A stretch of DNA of 64,000 bases from Chrysomallon squamiferum. Lineage: Eukaryota > Mollusca > Gastropoda > Neomphalida > Peltospiridae. Each line of letters starts with the position of its first letter. Positions within the stretch are counted from its first letter, which is position 1. Location: assembly GCA_012295275.1 (NCBI GenBank), contig CM022666.1, positions 6,738,265 to 6,802,264 on the forward strand, read 5' to 3'. Positions 1 to 10,485 of this stretch are shown here, in pieces. The notes beneath the pieces were generated by a model. The model was not told the DNA's origin, did not search any database, and saw nothing but the letters and a program-made list of their open reading frames with translations. A program made the translations under genes and the position numbers.

Positions 1-670
1 AAGTATTTATTAGTTAGACAGCTTTTATATTAGTATTTATTAGTTAGACAGCTTTTATATTAGTATTTATTAGTTAGACAGCTTTTATATAAGTATTTAT
101 TAGACAGTCTTTATATTAGTATTTATTAGTTAGACAGCTTTTATATAAGTCTTTATTAGTTAGACAGCTTTTATATAAGTATTTATTAGTTAGACAGCTT
201 TTATATAAGTGTTTACTATTAGCTTTTATATAAATATTTACTATTAGTTAGACAGTCTATATAAATAGTTATTATTAGTTAGACACTCTTTATATAAAGT
301 TATTAGACAGTTTTTATATAGTTATTATTAGTTAGATAGTTTTTTATATAAATATTTATTATTAATTAGACAGTTTTTATATAAATATTTATTATTAGTT
401 TTTTATATAAATATTTATTATTAGTTAGGTAGCTTTCAAATAAAATATTTATTATTAGATGGACAGTTTTATATAAATATTTATTATTAGTTAGGTAGCT
501 TTCATATAAAATATTTATTAGTTAGTTTTTATATAAATATTTATTAGTTTTTTATACAAATATTTATTATTAGATGGACAGTTTTATATAAATATTTATT
601 ATTAGTTAGATAGTTTTTTATATAAATATTTATTAGTTAGACAGTTTTAAATAAATATTTATTGTTAGTT
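1..670. repeat. 30-33-bp tandem satellite
   Basis: The first 230 bases are near-perfect copies of a 30-base unit, TATTTATTAGTTAGACAGCT followed by TTTATATAAG. After that, copies drift to ~30-33 bases with insertions of TTA and substitutions, and they fade by about 670. The array continues beyond the window edge. It lies in the intron downstream of the PDZ2 exon. Confidence 0.95.
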
Positions 671-811
671 TAACATACAACTGTCTGGTAAATTAATGAA
701 TATATAAATATATAAATTTTATTAGTTTAATTAAGCTGCTAATGAACACACAAAAAACTACATAGAGATGCATATTATTTAAATATTTTAAATTAAACTT
801 TAAAACAAAAA

Positions 812-859
<48 letters not shown>

Positions 860-1420
860 GTAATAACAAAGATATATGATAACCTTTAAAGGATTTTGTT
901 ATTTTTCTTAAATCAAATATAATCTATTTAATATAAATTAATTCACCAAGATATTGCTTATGAAATTTTTTGTTTAGTAAATATAAAAACATTCAAGAAA
1001 GAAACAACAACATTAGTTGAACAAAATATATAAAATAATATATATATATATATTTTTAAAAACTAAAATATTATCAAAATAAAAATTAAAATAAATTTGA
1101 TATTTTTTAAATATATATATATATATATATAAATTTATTTATTTTTATATATATATATATATACTGCCAGCAAAGAATCCCCACAAAAATTAATAATCTT
1201 TGCATAAATGTAAAGCCTTTCTTTTTATTATTATTACTGCAACTCCTACTACTACAACATAATCTGTATCTCAGGCAACATTATCATCATTAATGGTTTT
1301 GCAATGATCAGCTGTTATATCCAATAATAAGGATAAATTATTCAATTTAGATGTCTGGACAACCTATTACACAAAGTCCCAACAGACTGAGTGCGGAAGA
1401 TGGGGGAGGTAAATTTGTTA
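670..1420. repeat. AT-rich intron with AAT and AT microsatellites
   Basis: Contains (AAT)n at 812-858 and (AT)n at about 1037-1053, 1114-1131 and 1147-1163. The part from 1170 to 1420 is more complex, but I see no exon for the rest of PDZ2. Confidence 0.85.
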
Positions 1421-1426
1421 ACGTAC

Positions 1427-1563
1427 AGCAATAAGTCTGTCCCCTGTTTCCAGTCGGCCATCTTGTTCAGCAGCGCCACCTGGGATTATTTTTGTGACAA
1501 ATATCCCATCATCCCCAGTTCTGTGTTCATTATCAGTGCCACCTGCAATGCTGAACCCAAGAC
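1427..1563 (-). CDS. dlg: dlg exon: PDZ2, first part with GLGF loop
   Basis: A 137-bp exon has acceptor TTCCACAG ending at 1564. Two bases complete the glycine of GLGF, then come [37 protein letters not shown] and ETGDRLIA. The best donor is GTACGT at 1426-1421, giving phase 0 after ...RLIA. A donor four bases further on (GTTAAC) is possible and would keep the valine. Fly Dlg PDZ2 reads GDKLIAVR at this place, so both fit. The peptide-binding loop is intact. The helix alpha-B histidine and the end of PDZ2 must lie in the next exon, which I do not see in positions 1-1420. Confidence 0.95.
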
Positions 1564-1649
1564 CTGTGGAAAAAAAGCCAAAGAAATTAGTTAAAAAAGA
1601 CTGTCCAAGGTTTTTGGTTTTTATATATATTTTAAAATTATATATAATG

Positions 1650-1676
1650 GAAAAAAACAAATATATATATATATAT

Positions 1677-1741
<65 letters not shown>

Positions 1742-1806
1742 GAGACAGACTTATAGTAATATAACTTAAACTGAAAAATTCCAATATATATGAATGTGTG
1801 TGTGTC

Positions 1807-1870
<64 letters not shown>
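1650..1870. repeat. AT, ATAG and AT microsatellites
   Basis: (AT)n runs into (ATAG)n at about 1677-1740. A second pure (AT)n follows at 1808-1867. It lies in the 2.1-kb intron between the bridge exon and the PDZ2 exon, whose acceptor is about 80 bases away. Confidence 0.95.
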
Positions 1871-1874
<4 letters not shown>

Positions 1875-2370
1875 AAATTAATTAACTAATTAAAATGATA
1901 AAAATAAAAAAAAAAAAGAAATAAAAAGGAAAAATTAAAAATTATGAACAATCTCAATGAAATAAAAAAAAATAATAAAAAAATAACAAATTACAAAAAG
2001 TAGTAAGTCTGAAGAAAATCAAAATCTTCAACAATTTCAATAAAATAAATAGAAAAATAATATAAAAATAAAAATTAATGAATAGAAGAAATCCAAAGAA
2101 ACAAAAAATTAACAATCAGATGAATAGGTAACAAACTCATATTAATAAAAGAAAAGAAATAGTTAATTTCAAAACAATAAAAAGTCTTTATTTAAAATGA
2201 ATAAATAAATATAAAATAAAAGTAAAATACCCACAAGAAACAAAACAAAAATTTAAATTAAAAAAAAAAAAAAAATAAATAAAACAAAATAAATAATGAC
2301 AACAACTCCAAAAAAAAAAAAAAAAAAAAAAAACAATAAAAATAAATAAATAATTAAATAAATAAATTTT
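1870..2370. repeat. A-rich degenerate sequence
   Basis: A/AAT-rich sequence with recurring AATCTTCAACAATTTCAAT-like and AAATAAAT segments and poly-A runs. No gene is seen. Confidence 0.7.
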
Positions 2371-2815
2371 TAAAATTTATAAAATACAGACTATCAGTCA
2401 TAATCTTAAGAAATTGAAGATTTAAAAAAATAAAATAAAAAATAACAACACCTCCAAAAAAAAAAAAAAAAAAAAAAAAAATAAATAAATAAATAAATAA
2501 ACTGAAAAAATTTATAAAATACAGACTATCAGTCATAATCATAAGAAACTGAAGATTTAAAAAAATAAAATAAAAATAATAACACCTCAAAAAAAAAAAA
2601 AAAAAAAAAATAAATATATAAATAAATTGAAAGAATTTATAAAATACAGACTATCAATCATAATCATAAGAAGCTGAAGATTTAAGAAAAAAAAAAACAA
2701 ATAACATATATAAAAATAAATAAATAAATAATAAATAAACTGAAAGAATTTATAAAATACTGACTATCAATCATAATCATAAGAAACTGATGATTTAAAA
2801 AAAAAAAAAAAAAAA
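2370..2815. repeat. ~130-bp tandem repeat with poly-A cores, four copies
   Basis: The block AAATACAGACTATCAGTCAT followed by AATCATAAGAAACTGAAGAT and an A-run plus (AAAT)n occurs at about 2385, 2515, 2640 and 2755. Copies differ mainly in A-tract length. Confidence 0.9.
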
Positions 2816-2890
2816 AGTTGACAGAATACTCTTATGGGAATTGAACTGCTGTCATCAGCTTGTTAAAGCCGTAGGGAGTACTTAAAATTC
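2815..2890 (-). mobile_element. tRNA-derived SINE remnant (minus)
   Basis: The minus strand has GTTCAATTCCCATAAGAG (B-box-like GTTCAATTCC at 2846-2837), preceded by GGCTTTAACAAGCTGATGAC. This is the layout of a decayed tRNA-related SINE head. No intact tRNA fold is present. Confidence 0.4.
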
Positions 2891-3064
2891 ATTGCACTGA
2901 ATAACGTATTTGATATGAGAAGGTTGGCTGTGAATTTTGTGACCAGGAGGAACTGTCAGTCTAATGACATGAAATGATCAATATCATGTGAAACAATGGC
3001 AAACTGTTAGACAAAGCTTCAAAATATTCAGACAGATTTGTCATATTTTATACAGTTTATTGTT

Positions 3065-3570
3065 AAAAAAAAAAAAGGTGTTTTTTTTCTTAATTTTAAA
3101 AAATACAGTTAAATGCTAAGAGAAATTTTATTTTTTCATTTTTTACTGTCTAAAGTTTTCGTTTTTAATTTTTTTTAAAAACAATTAAATGTTAAAACTG
3201 AGTTCATAATTAATGTTTAAGACAGCCTTTTATGATTAAAATTTTACTGTTTAAATTTTTTAATTTCTTTTTATAAACACAATTAAATACTGAGATAGAC
3301 TTGTTAAATTTTACTGCTTAAATGTTTTTATTGTATTTTAATAGACACAATTAAATATTACAGTGCACTTTTATAATTACATTTTATATTTTATAATTTT
3401 TTTTTTTTAATAAATAAAATTACAAATGAAAACAGTTTTATTATTTTTTTTACTGTTTAAATTTGTTATTTATATTTATAAGTAGAATTAAATATTAAGA
3501 CACACTTTCATAATTAGTTTACTGCTTAAAATGTTTTAAATATTCTTATAAAATAAATAAATAAATATTA
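3065..3570. repeat. decayed ~60-bp tandem repeat
   Basis: The phrases TTTTACTGTTTAAA...TTTTTATAAACACAATTAAA and TAAGACACACTTTTATAATT recur about eight times with heavy divergence, between the bridge and PDZ2 exons. Confidence 0.75.
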
Positions 3571-3676
3571 AGGTAAATATAATTAAACATTTCTTCCAGA
3601 AACACTTTTCTATAACAGGGCCAATATACAAAAATAAAAAAATAATTCTTCTTATTAACAATTCTGTTATACTAAC

Positions 3677-3737
3677 CTTTGTCTCCTTTCACCAAATCCA
3701 ACTCTAATCTGTTTTCACATTTCAGTCTTTTAACATG
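3677..3737 (-). CDS. dlg: dlg exon: PDZ1 end, bridge and start of PDZ2
   Basis: A 61-bp exon lies between acceptor TTTTGCAG (ending 3738) and donor GTTAGT (3676-3671). It encodes HVKRLKCENRLELDLVKGDK plus one base of a glycine codon. HVKR is the last strand of PDZ1 (LHVKRK in fly Dlg). LELDLVKGDKG is the first strand of PDZ2, corresponding to IEIDLVKGGKG in fly Dlg and IKLIKGPKG in SAP97. PDZ1 and PDZ2 are therefore joined by only a few residues, the rigid tandem arrangement typical of DLG proteins. The single base left over completes the glycine of GLGF in the next exon. Confidence 0.95.
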
Positions 3738-3889
3738 CTGCAAAAAAAAAAAAAAAATAAATAAAAAATTTGAAAAGTTTATTACAAAGTTCATTCTGAT
3801 TTCAAAAAATTATCAATAAAATAATAATAATAAAAATAATACAATACTATAGAATAATATACAATACAATATAAAATAAAATGAAACAA

Positions 3890-4209
3890 AAATACTCAAT
3901 CACCAATAAAATTAACAAATTTATTTTTAAATAATAATAAGAAGAAGAAGAAAAATAAATAAATAAATAAACAAATAATTAAGAATAACTTTATATTCTT
4001 AAAAGAAAACATACGACTTTTGTAATTATTGAGAATTATTTATAATAATATATCTAAAAATAAATTAATTATCGCACAATTTAAGAAAAAATTAATAATA
4101 ATAAAAAAAATAAATAAATAAATCTATAGATAAAAAAGCAGCCATAATAAATAAATAACAAAACAAAAGATAAAATAAAATAAAATAAAAATAAACCAAC
4201 CACACACAA

Positions 4210-4242
<33 letters not shown>

Positions 4243-4245
4243 CAC
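3890..4245. repeat. A-rich intron and CA repeat next to the PDZ1 exon donor
   Basis: AAATAAAT-rich intron is followed by an interrupted (CA)n at 4200-4245, about 50 bases from the donor of the PDZ1 second-half exon. Confidence 0.85.
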
Positions 4246-4297
4246 TAAATAAACAAACAAGTAAACAGCTATTTAAAACAAAGAAAGCAATACACAC

Positions 4298-4400
4298 CAG
4301 TATGACTTTCTGCTTTGCCTGTTTCAAAGCTTCAACAGCAGTGGCATGGGTGCAGTTGGAGACGTCAACATCGTTCACTTTGACTATTATATCATCAACC
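4298..4400 (-). CDS. dlg: dlg exon: PDZ1, second half with class I histidine
   Basis: A 103-bp exon is bounded by acceptor TTTTCAG (ending 4401) and donor GTGTGT (4297-4292). Its first base completes a glutamine codon from the previous exon (RL-Q). The peptide then runs VDDIIVKVNDVDVSNCTH and on through AVEALKQA to KVIL, phase 0 at the end. IIVKVNDVDV corresponds to the DIIVSVNDVSV strand region of fly Dlg PDZ1. The histidine in NCTH occupies the first position of helix alpha-B and is diagnostic of class I ligands (S/T-X-hydrophobic). The donor sits next to a CA repeat (4201-4244), which may affect splice-site strength. Confidence 0.96.
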
Positions 4401-4424
4401 CTGAAAACAACAACAACAACATTC

Positions 4425-5150
4425 TCGTTTTAATATTTTCAATATTAATACTGCTAATTTTTAATATTGTATCAATGATTTTAACATATTCAGTATCAAT
4501 ATTGCTAAATTTTAATATATCAATAATTTTAACATATTCAGTATCAATACTGTTAAATTTTAATATTATGTTAATACTTTTAATATATTCAGTATGAATA
4601 CTACTAAATATTAATATTATTTTAATGTGTTTAACATATTCAATATCAATACTGCTAGTTTTTAATATTTTGTTAATAATCTTAACATATTCAGTATCAA
4701 TACTGCTGAATTTGAATATTATATCAATAATTTCAACATATTCATTATCAACACCGTCAATTTAATTATATCAATTATTTTAACATATTCAATATCAACA
4801 GATATTTTTTAATATTATATCAATAATTTAATATTTTCAATATCAATACTGCTAAATTTTAATATTACATCAATAATATATTCAATATTAACACTGTTCA
4901 TTTTATTATTATATCAACAATTTAGTAGTCAATATCAAAACTGCTAATTTTTAAAAGTATATCAATTATTTAGTATTTTCTCTATCAACACTGCTCAATT
5001 TTAGTATTATATCAATAATTTTTAAATATTCAGTATCAACACTTAATTTTAGTATCAGTAATTTTAACATATTCATTTTCAACACTGCTAATTTTTAATA
5101 TTATATCAATAATTTTAAGATATTCAATATCACACTGCTAATTATGTCAG
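4425..5150. repeat. ~60-bp tandem minisatellite
   Basis: The unit TTTAACATATTCAGTATCAA followed by TACTGCTAATTTTTAATATT and ATATCAATAAT recurs about twelve times, with drift, starting directly after the PDZ1 exon acceptor. Confidence 0.95.
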
Positions 5151-5159
5151 TAACACTGA

Positions 5160-5338
5160 CAAAAAAAAAAAACCAAGTGTCAACATTAAAAAAGAAAAAT
5201 ACTAAAATTAAGTAATAAAACAAATTAATAATAATAATAATAATAATTATTATTATTATATATAAAAACCCCAAAATAAATAAATAACACAAAAACAACA
5301 ATTACTGTTATTATTATTATTATTATTATTTTTATTAC

Positions 5339-5377
<39 letters not shown>

Positions 5378-5528
5378 CAGAAACATCTGTATTCAGTAAA
5401 CAAAAAAAAAAAAAAAAAAGAAAACACTGATATTGATTATCTCCCATTTCTAACAGCCAATATTTTTTGCAAAGAAAAATTGCAAAGAAAAGGAACCATC
5501 TCTTCTCTGTCTGACATTTATCCGGAAT

Positions 5529-5577
<49 letters not shown>

Positions 5578-5640
5578 AAAAAAAAACACTCCCTAAAAAC
5601 CAGTAAGAATACTTGAGTTGAATCTATTTTTAAATACAAA
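5160..5640. repeat. AAT/ATT palindromic tracts and long A run
   Basis: (AAT)n(ATT)n at 5229-5258 is self-complementary, (TTA)n lies at 5308-5378, and an A tract of about 45 bases lies at 5529-5574. The apparent 127-codon minus frame is only these tracts. Confidence 0.9.
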
Positions 5641-5819
5641 TGTAAAAGTTTTATGAGAGGGGAAAATTACCAGGTCAAGATTACACACATCAGATGAAGT
5701 GTGGCTGGGATTGAAGGTTAGTTAAATTTAAAAGTTTCTTTTTGTTTTTCAAAATATATTTAACAAACTGTCATTTTTTGGAGGGGGTGGAGGGTAATAG
5801 TACTTTATTAAATTTATTT

Positions 5820-6389
5820 TATTTAAAACAAAAAAAAAAAAAAGAAAAGAAAGAAAATTATAACTACATTTGTAAGTAGATTTTTTCATAAGATTTAAAA
5901 AAAAAATGTTTTAACAATAGCAATTATAAATAAATAAACAAACAAACAAACAAACGAACAAATAAATAAACAATCAAGAAACAAACAAACAAAATAAATA
6001 AACAATCAAGCAAATGACAAACAAACAAAATAAAATATACACAAATAAAAATAAAAATATATTTTCTTTCATATATATATATATATATATACATCCGTGA
6101 TCAATATATCTACCAAACTAATTTAATAAAAAAAAAAAAATTTCATTTCCAGACATACAGACTTCAGATTGTTATAATAATCCTAACAAAAAGGTCTAGC
6201 AATCTTGTATCATGCTACTTTAAAAATGCTGCTTCATTAGAGACATCTGTGGTGTTGTATCAAAAAACATCTATTACTGAAGATGACTCATTGTGAAAGA
6301 ATTAAACCCAGGGTCCAATTTCAATTTTAAAACCAATTTTTCTTTTAATCAGTGACAAAATTTTATTATTGTTGTTGTTGTTGTTGCTG

Positions 6390-6426
<37 letters not shown>

Positions 6427-6470
6427 TGTTGTTGTTAGTGGTTTTATTGTTGTTGATATTGTTGTTATTT
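5820..6470. repeat. AAAC/AAAT, AT and TTG/TTA microsatellites
   Basis: Degenerate (AAAC)n/(AAAT)n lies at 5930-6060, (AT)n at 6070-6091, and (TTG)n/(TTA)n at 6363-6470. No gene is seen. Confidence 0.9.
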
Positions 6471-6489
6471 TGATTCAGGTTCACCAAAT

Positions 6490-8030
6490 GTAATTTTTGT
6501 TTTCAATGTGTTCTAATGATGTCATTAAGCAAATGTTTGACACACAATAACTGGTGATAGAAAATTAGTCAATGTGTTCTAATGATGTCATTAAGCAAAT
6601 GTTTGACACACAGTAACTGGTGATAGAAAATTAATCAATGTGTTCTAGTGATTCATCAAACAAATGTTTGACATACAATAACTGATCATAGAAAATTAGT
6701 CAATGTGTTCTAGTGATTCATCAAACAAATGTTTGACATACAATAACTGATGATAGAAAATTAATCATTGTGTTCTAGTGATTCATCAAACAAATATTTG
6801 ACATACAGTAACTGATCATAGAAAATTAATCAATCTGTTCTAATGGTGATATTAAACAAATGTTTGACATACAATAACTGATGATAGAAAATTAGTCAAT
6901 GTGTTCTAGTGATTCATCAAACAAATGTTTGACATACAATAACTGATGATAGAAAATTAATCATTGTGTTCTAGTGATTCATCAAACAAATATTCAAGAT
7001 GAAACAAATGATTGACATACAATAACTGATGATAGAAAATTAATCATTGTGTTCTAGTGATTCATCAAACAAATATTTGACATACAGTAACTGATCATAG
7101 AAAATTAATCAATCTGTTCTAATGGTGATATTAAACAAATGTTTGACATACAATAACTGAAGATAGAAAATTAATCAATATGATGATTCATCAAACAAAT
7201 GTTTGACATACAATAACTGAAGACAGAAAATTAATCAATCTGTTCTAGTGATTCATCAAACAAATGTTTGACATACAATAACTGAAGACAGAAAATTAAT
7301 GAATGTGTTCTTGTGATGGCATTAAACAAATATTTGACATAAAATAACTGAAGATAGAAAATTAATCAAGGTGTTCTAGTGATGGCATTAAATAAATGTT
7401 TGACATAAAATAACTGAAGATAGAAAATTAATCAATCTGTATGACATCAAGCAAATGTCTGACATACAATAACTGAAGATAGAAAATTAATCAATCTGTT
7501 CTAGGGATGTCATTAAGCAAATGTTTGACATACAATAACTGAAGATAGAAAATTAATCAATCTGTTCTAGTAATGTCATCAAGCAAATGTTTGACATACA
7601 AACTGATGACAGAAAATGATAGAAAATTAATTCATCTGTTTTGACATACATGTCATTAAGAAAAAATGTAAATGTTTGATTCATAAACAAATGTTTGAAG
7701 AACTGAAGATATTAATCAATCTGTTCTAGTGATTCATCAAACAAATGTTTGACATACAATAACTGAAGATAGAAAATTAATCAATCTGTTCTAGTAATGT
7801 CATCAAGCAAATGTCTGACATACAATGACTGAAGATAGAAAATTAATCAATCTGTTCTAGGGATGTCATTAAGCAAATGTTTGACATACAATAACTGAAG
7901 ATAGAAAATTAATAAATGTGTTCTAGTGATGGCATTAAACAAATGTTTGACATACAATAACTGGTGATAGAAAATTAATCAATGTGTTCTAGGATGTCAT
8001 TAAACAAATATTTGACATACAGTAACTCAC
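6490..8030. repeat. 65-bp minisatellite, more than 20 copies
   Basis: The unit is AATGTGTTCTAGTGATTCAT, CAAACAAATGTTTGACATAC and AATAACTGATGATAGAAAATTAATC. It tandemly repeats for 1.5 kb. Two families alternate (GATTCATCAAAC and GATGTCATTAAGC), which shows higher-order duplication. ACAAATGTTTGA inside the unit is a short inverted repeat (CAAA..TTTG). Confidence 0.97.
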
Positions 8031-8127
8031 AAGTGAAAAATAACAAATGTGCTTTTGAAAAAACTCATTAGGTTTTCGAATAAAGTCTCTTTGTTTTCAA
8101 ATTAACAAACTAATTCACTTTTTAATT

Positions 8128-8240
8128 ACCTGTATATTTTCACCTCGTAAAGAATTGGGTGCCACATTTTGATTTGCAAACAAAAGTTCCACGTCACCAA
8201 GTCTTAGTATAAACAATAATTTGTCCCAAGTGTTTCTGAA
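8128..8240 (-). other. exon-like segment of uncertain meaning
   Basis: On the minus strand an acceptor-like TTCAG (ending near 8238) is followed by an open frame, NTWDKLLFILRLGDVELLF then ANQNVAPNSLRGENIQ, ending at ACAG/GTAATT near 8132. It lies in the intron that splits PDZ1, but its length (about 106 bases) would shift the PDZ1 frame if included. It is probably a pseudo-exon. An alternative or poison exon is possible. Confidence 0.22.
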
Positions 8241-8244
8241 CCAA

Positions 8245-8740
8245 TATTTAATAGAGCAAAATGAAAACCAATTTCAGTTGAGGAAAATCCAAATAAGGAT
8301 CCAATTTAAAAAAAGAAAAATTCCAGCAGACAAAACCAGTTAGCTGAGTAGAGAAAACCAATTTAAGTTCCAAATGAGAAATACTACTTTTAAACTCCGG
8401 TAGAAAAGAATTAATTAAAGTTCTAATAGAGAAAACCAGTTTCAGTACCAGCTGAGAAAACTGCTCTTAAATTCCTGTAGATAACATAAGCTCCAGAAGA
8501 AAAAAAAGATTAAAAAAAACAACAAAACAATTTATATTTCAAGAGAAACAATCCCCAAACTTTTAAACTCCAGTTGAAAATTCACCAATTAACATTCTAA
8601 ATTAAATTCCCTGCAACAGAAATGTTGATTACATTCCAGTGCAGAAAGCAGTTTGCAAGTCACCAGTCTAGAAACCAGTTTCAGTTTGAATAGAGAAAAG
8701 CTATTTGAATTCCCACAGAGAAAACTATTGACACTGTTCT
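8245..8740. repeat. decayed ~33-bp tandem repeat
   Basis: Variants of TAGAGAAAACCAATTTCAGT and TCCAAATGAGAAAACT recur about fifteen times with strong divergence. Confidence 0.7.
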
Positions 8741-9560
8741 AGAGTAAAGCTTTTCACAGTTGAGATTGCAGCCTTTCGCTGGACTTTCAGCTAATTGCGA
8801 GATCAACCTTTCCAGTTGAGTCCAACTAACTCTTGTTGCGCGCCATAAAAATTAAATCAATCAAGCGGCTAAAACTCTTGTTTTCACAACTTTTCTCCGC
8901 AGTACTGCGATGTGAAAGCGCCCCCTGGAGGCATCTGGCAAAAACTCATCAAGAAGAAGACAAAAAAATATATAATATAAAAACCTGGACAGCAATCACA
9001 TTTCTGTTTTCTTTTATTTTTTTTTTTTTTTTTTTTTACTGTTTCTTTATTTAATAAAAAAAATGAAAAATCTTGACTGTAACAGTTATCGCTATACAGC
9101 CTGTTCCGACTAAATGCAACTGAGATGGTTGCGGAGAAAAATGTTTTAAACATGGACGATTATTTTTCATTTCAAGATCAATAACAATTAACACCAATGC
9201 AAATATACGACAGAGGTTACATCGGCGCAGGGCGGTAGATTTCTATAGCTGATTTGCCTGCTGTTGTAGTTGTTGCTGCTGCTTCATGTGGAAATTACAA
9301 AAACAATCTGCAGATATTGTGTGGTGTACAATGTGAGAGTGATTATGTTGAGAGTAATCAGCCAATTGCAGAGATCTCTGGAACTCATTCTTTCTTTCTG
9401 TAGCCAACAGAATTATCTCCTGTATGCAGAACCTCTGGGTTGGGGAAATAGCCAATTGTTTAGTAAAAACATGGAGCATAAAAGGAGAGAAAGAAAAAAA
9501 ATAAATAAATAAATAAAAAACAGTAACTTTAATTTCCTTTTCTTTTAAAAAAGAAATCAT
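8740..9560 (-). other. complex-sequence island with an unexplained open frame
   Basis: Unlike its repeat-rich surroundings, this block has balanced composition. On the minus strand, 9560-9243 is open for 105 codons. From about 9470 down to the TAG the translation is unusually varied (QRFCIQEIILLATERKNEF ...) and ends in a glutamine run, MKQQQQLQQQANQL. A good acceptor-like tract (CTATTTCCCCAACCCAG) precedes the AGG at about 9430. It could be a terminal exon of a nested gene or of a rare dlg transcript. Joining PDZ1's first-half exon to that acceptor leads to an early stop, so a dlg link is not supported. It may equally be conserved regulatory DNA. Confidence 0.25.
8918..8931 (-). promoter_or_regulatory. 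CTCF-like core motif
   Basis: On the minus strand the sequence reads CCTCCAGGGGGCGC, which fits the bilaterian CTCF core CCNSYAGRKGGCRS at all specified positions. It lies in a GC-richer island (8740-9250) within the 20.6-kb intron that splits PDZ1. A single motif match does not prove binding. Confidence 0.4.
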
Positions 9561-9569
9561 AAAAAAAAT

Positions 9570-10240
9570 TGTTCATGACTATCTTTTTTTTAATTTTTTT
9601 TTATATAAACTATTATTATTAATAGTATTTATTTATTTATTAAATGTGTGTTTTTATGTATGTATGTATGTATGTTTCATTCATTTACTTAGTACTCATC
9701 ACTTACAAAATTTTAATCTTTTTTTTATAGGTTAATATTCTAAATTTCTTCATTTAAATATTTAACATTTTTAAATTCTCTTTGTGTATGTATTTCCAAA
9801 CAGAAGAAGAAAAAAAACAACAAATTTTTTCAATTTAAATTCTTATTTTCTAAAACGATTTCTGCCACCATTTCTAAAACATGTGTTTGTCATTTTCCAT
9901 CTTTAAAATTTATTTCCTTCTAAAATTGTTTTTTTACAAATTTTTTTATTTTTAAATGTTTCACACAAATTTCATTTTTTAAAATTCCTTTTTCAATTCT
10001 AATTCATTTCCTATTTTACATTCTTTGACATTATTCTTTCTTCATATATTACATTGTTTGACATTATAAATTTTTTCCTGTTTCTTTCTTATATTTAAAA
10101 TCCTTTTGTTTATTATTTTTTTTTTTTTTTTCATCTGTGTGTTTTCTAATTTGTGTAATTTTGTCAGTTTTATGAATACAATAATTCTTTAATCAGTTTT
10201 GAAAAACAATACATTAAAATTAAAAAAGACCAAGAATCTC
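9570..10240. repeat. T-rich degenerate intron
   Basis: Recurring TTTCTAAAATT/TTTATTTC/ATTTC phrases, (TGTA)n at 9655-9675 and a T tract at 10115-10130. No coding signal. Confidence 0.7.
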
Positions 10241-10485
10241 TTATTAGTACTAGTAGTAGTATTTTAGTAGTAGTCATAGTAGTAGTTGCAGTAGTTAAAA
10301 CAGTACTACCGTTATTATTACTGCTATTGCTGCTTCTAATACTATTAGAATTACTACAACCGCTATTAGTACTTAATTTACTTCTACTACTACTTCTATT
10401 ATTACTGCTGCTACTACTACTACAACTTCAACTACTGCTGCTGTTGCTGTTGCTACTACTGCTGCTACTACTTTCTTCTTTGTTA
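10240..10485. repeat. trinucleotide tract switching from TAG to CTA phase
   Basis: (TAG)n-rich sequence (10245-10300) gives way to (ACT)n/(TGC)n-rich sequence (10385-10480). The two arms are complementary and could pair in a single strand. Confidence 0.8.

Noticed and set aside
5256-5639. 127-codon minus frame with Phe and Asn runs
   Set aside because: Made of an A tract and an AAT microsatellite.
6490-8030. CRISPR-like regular repeats
   Set aside because: Units are contiguous tandem copies without unique spacers, in animal intronic DNA.
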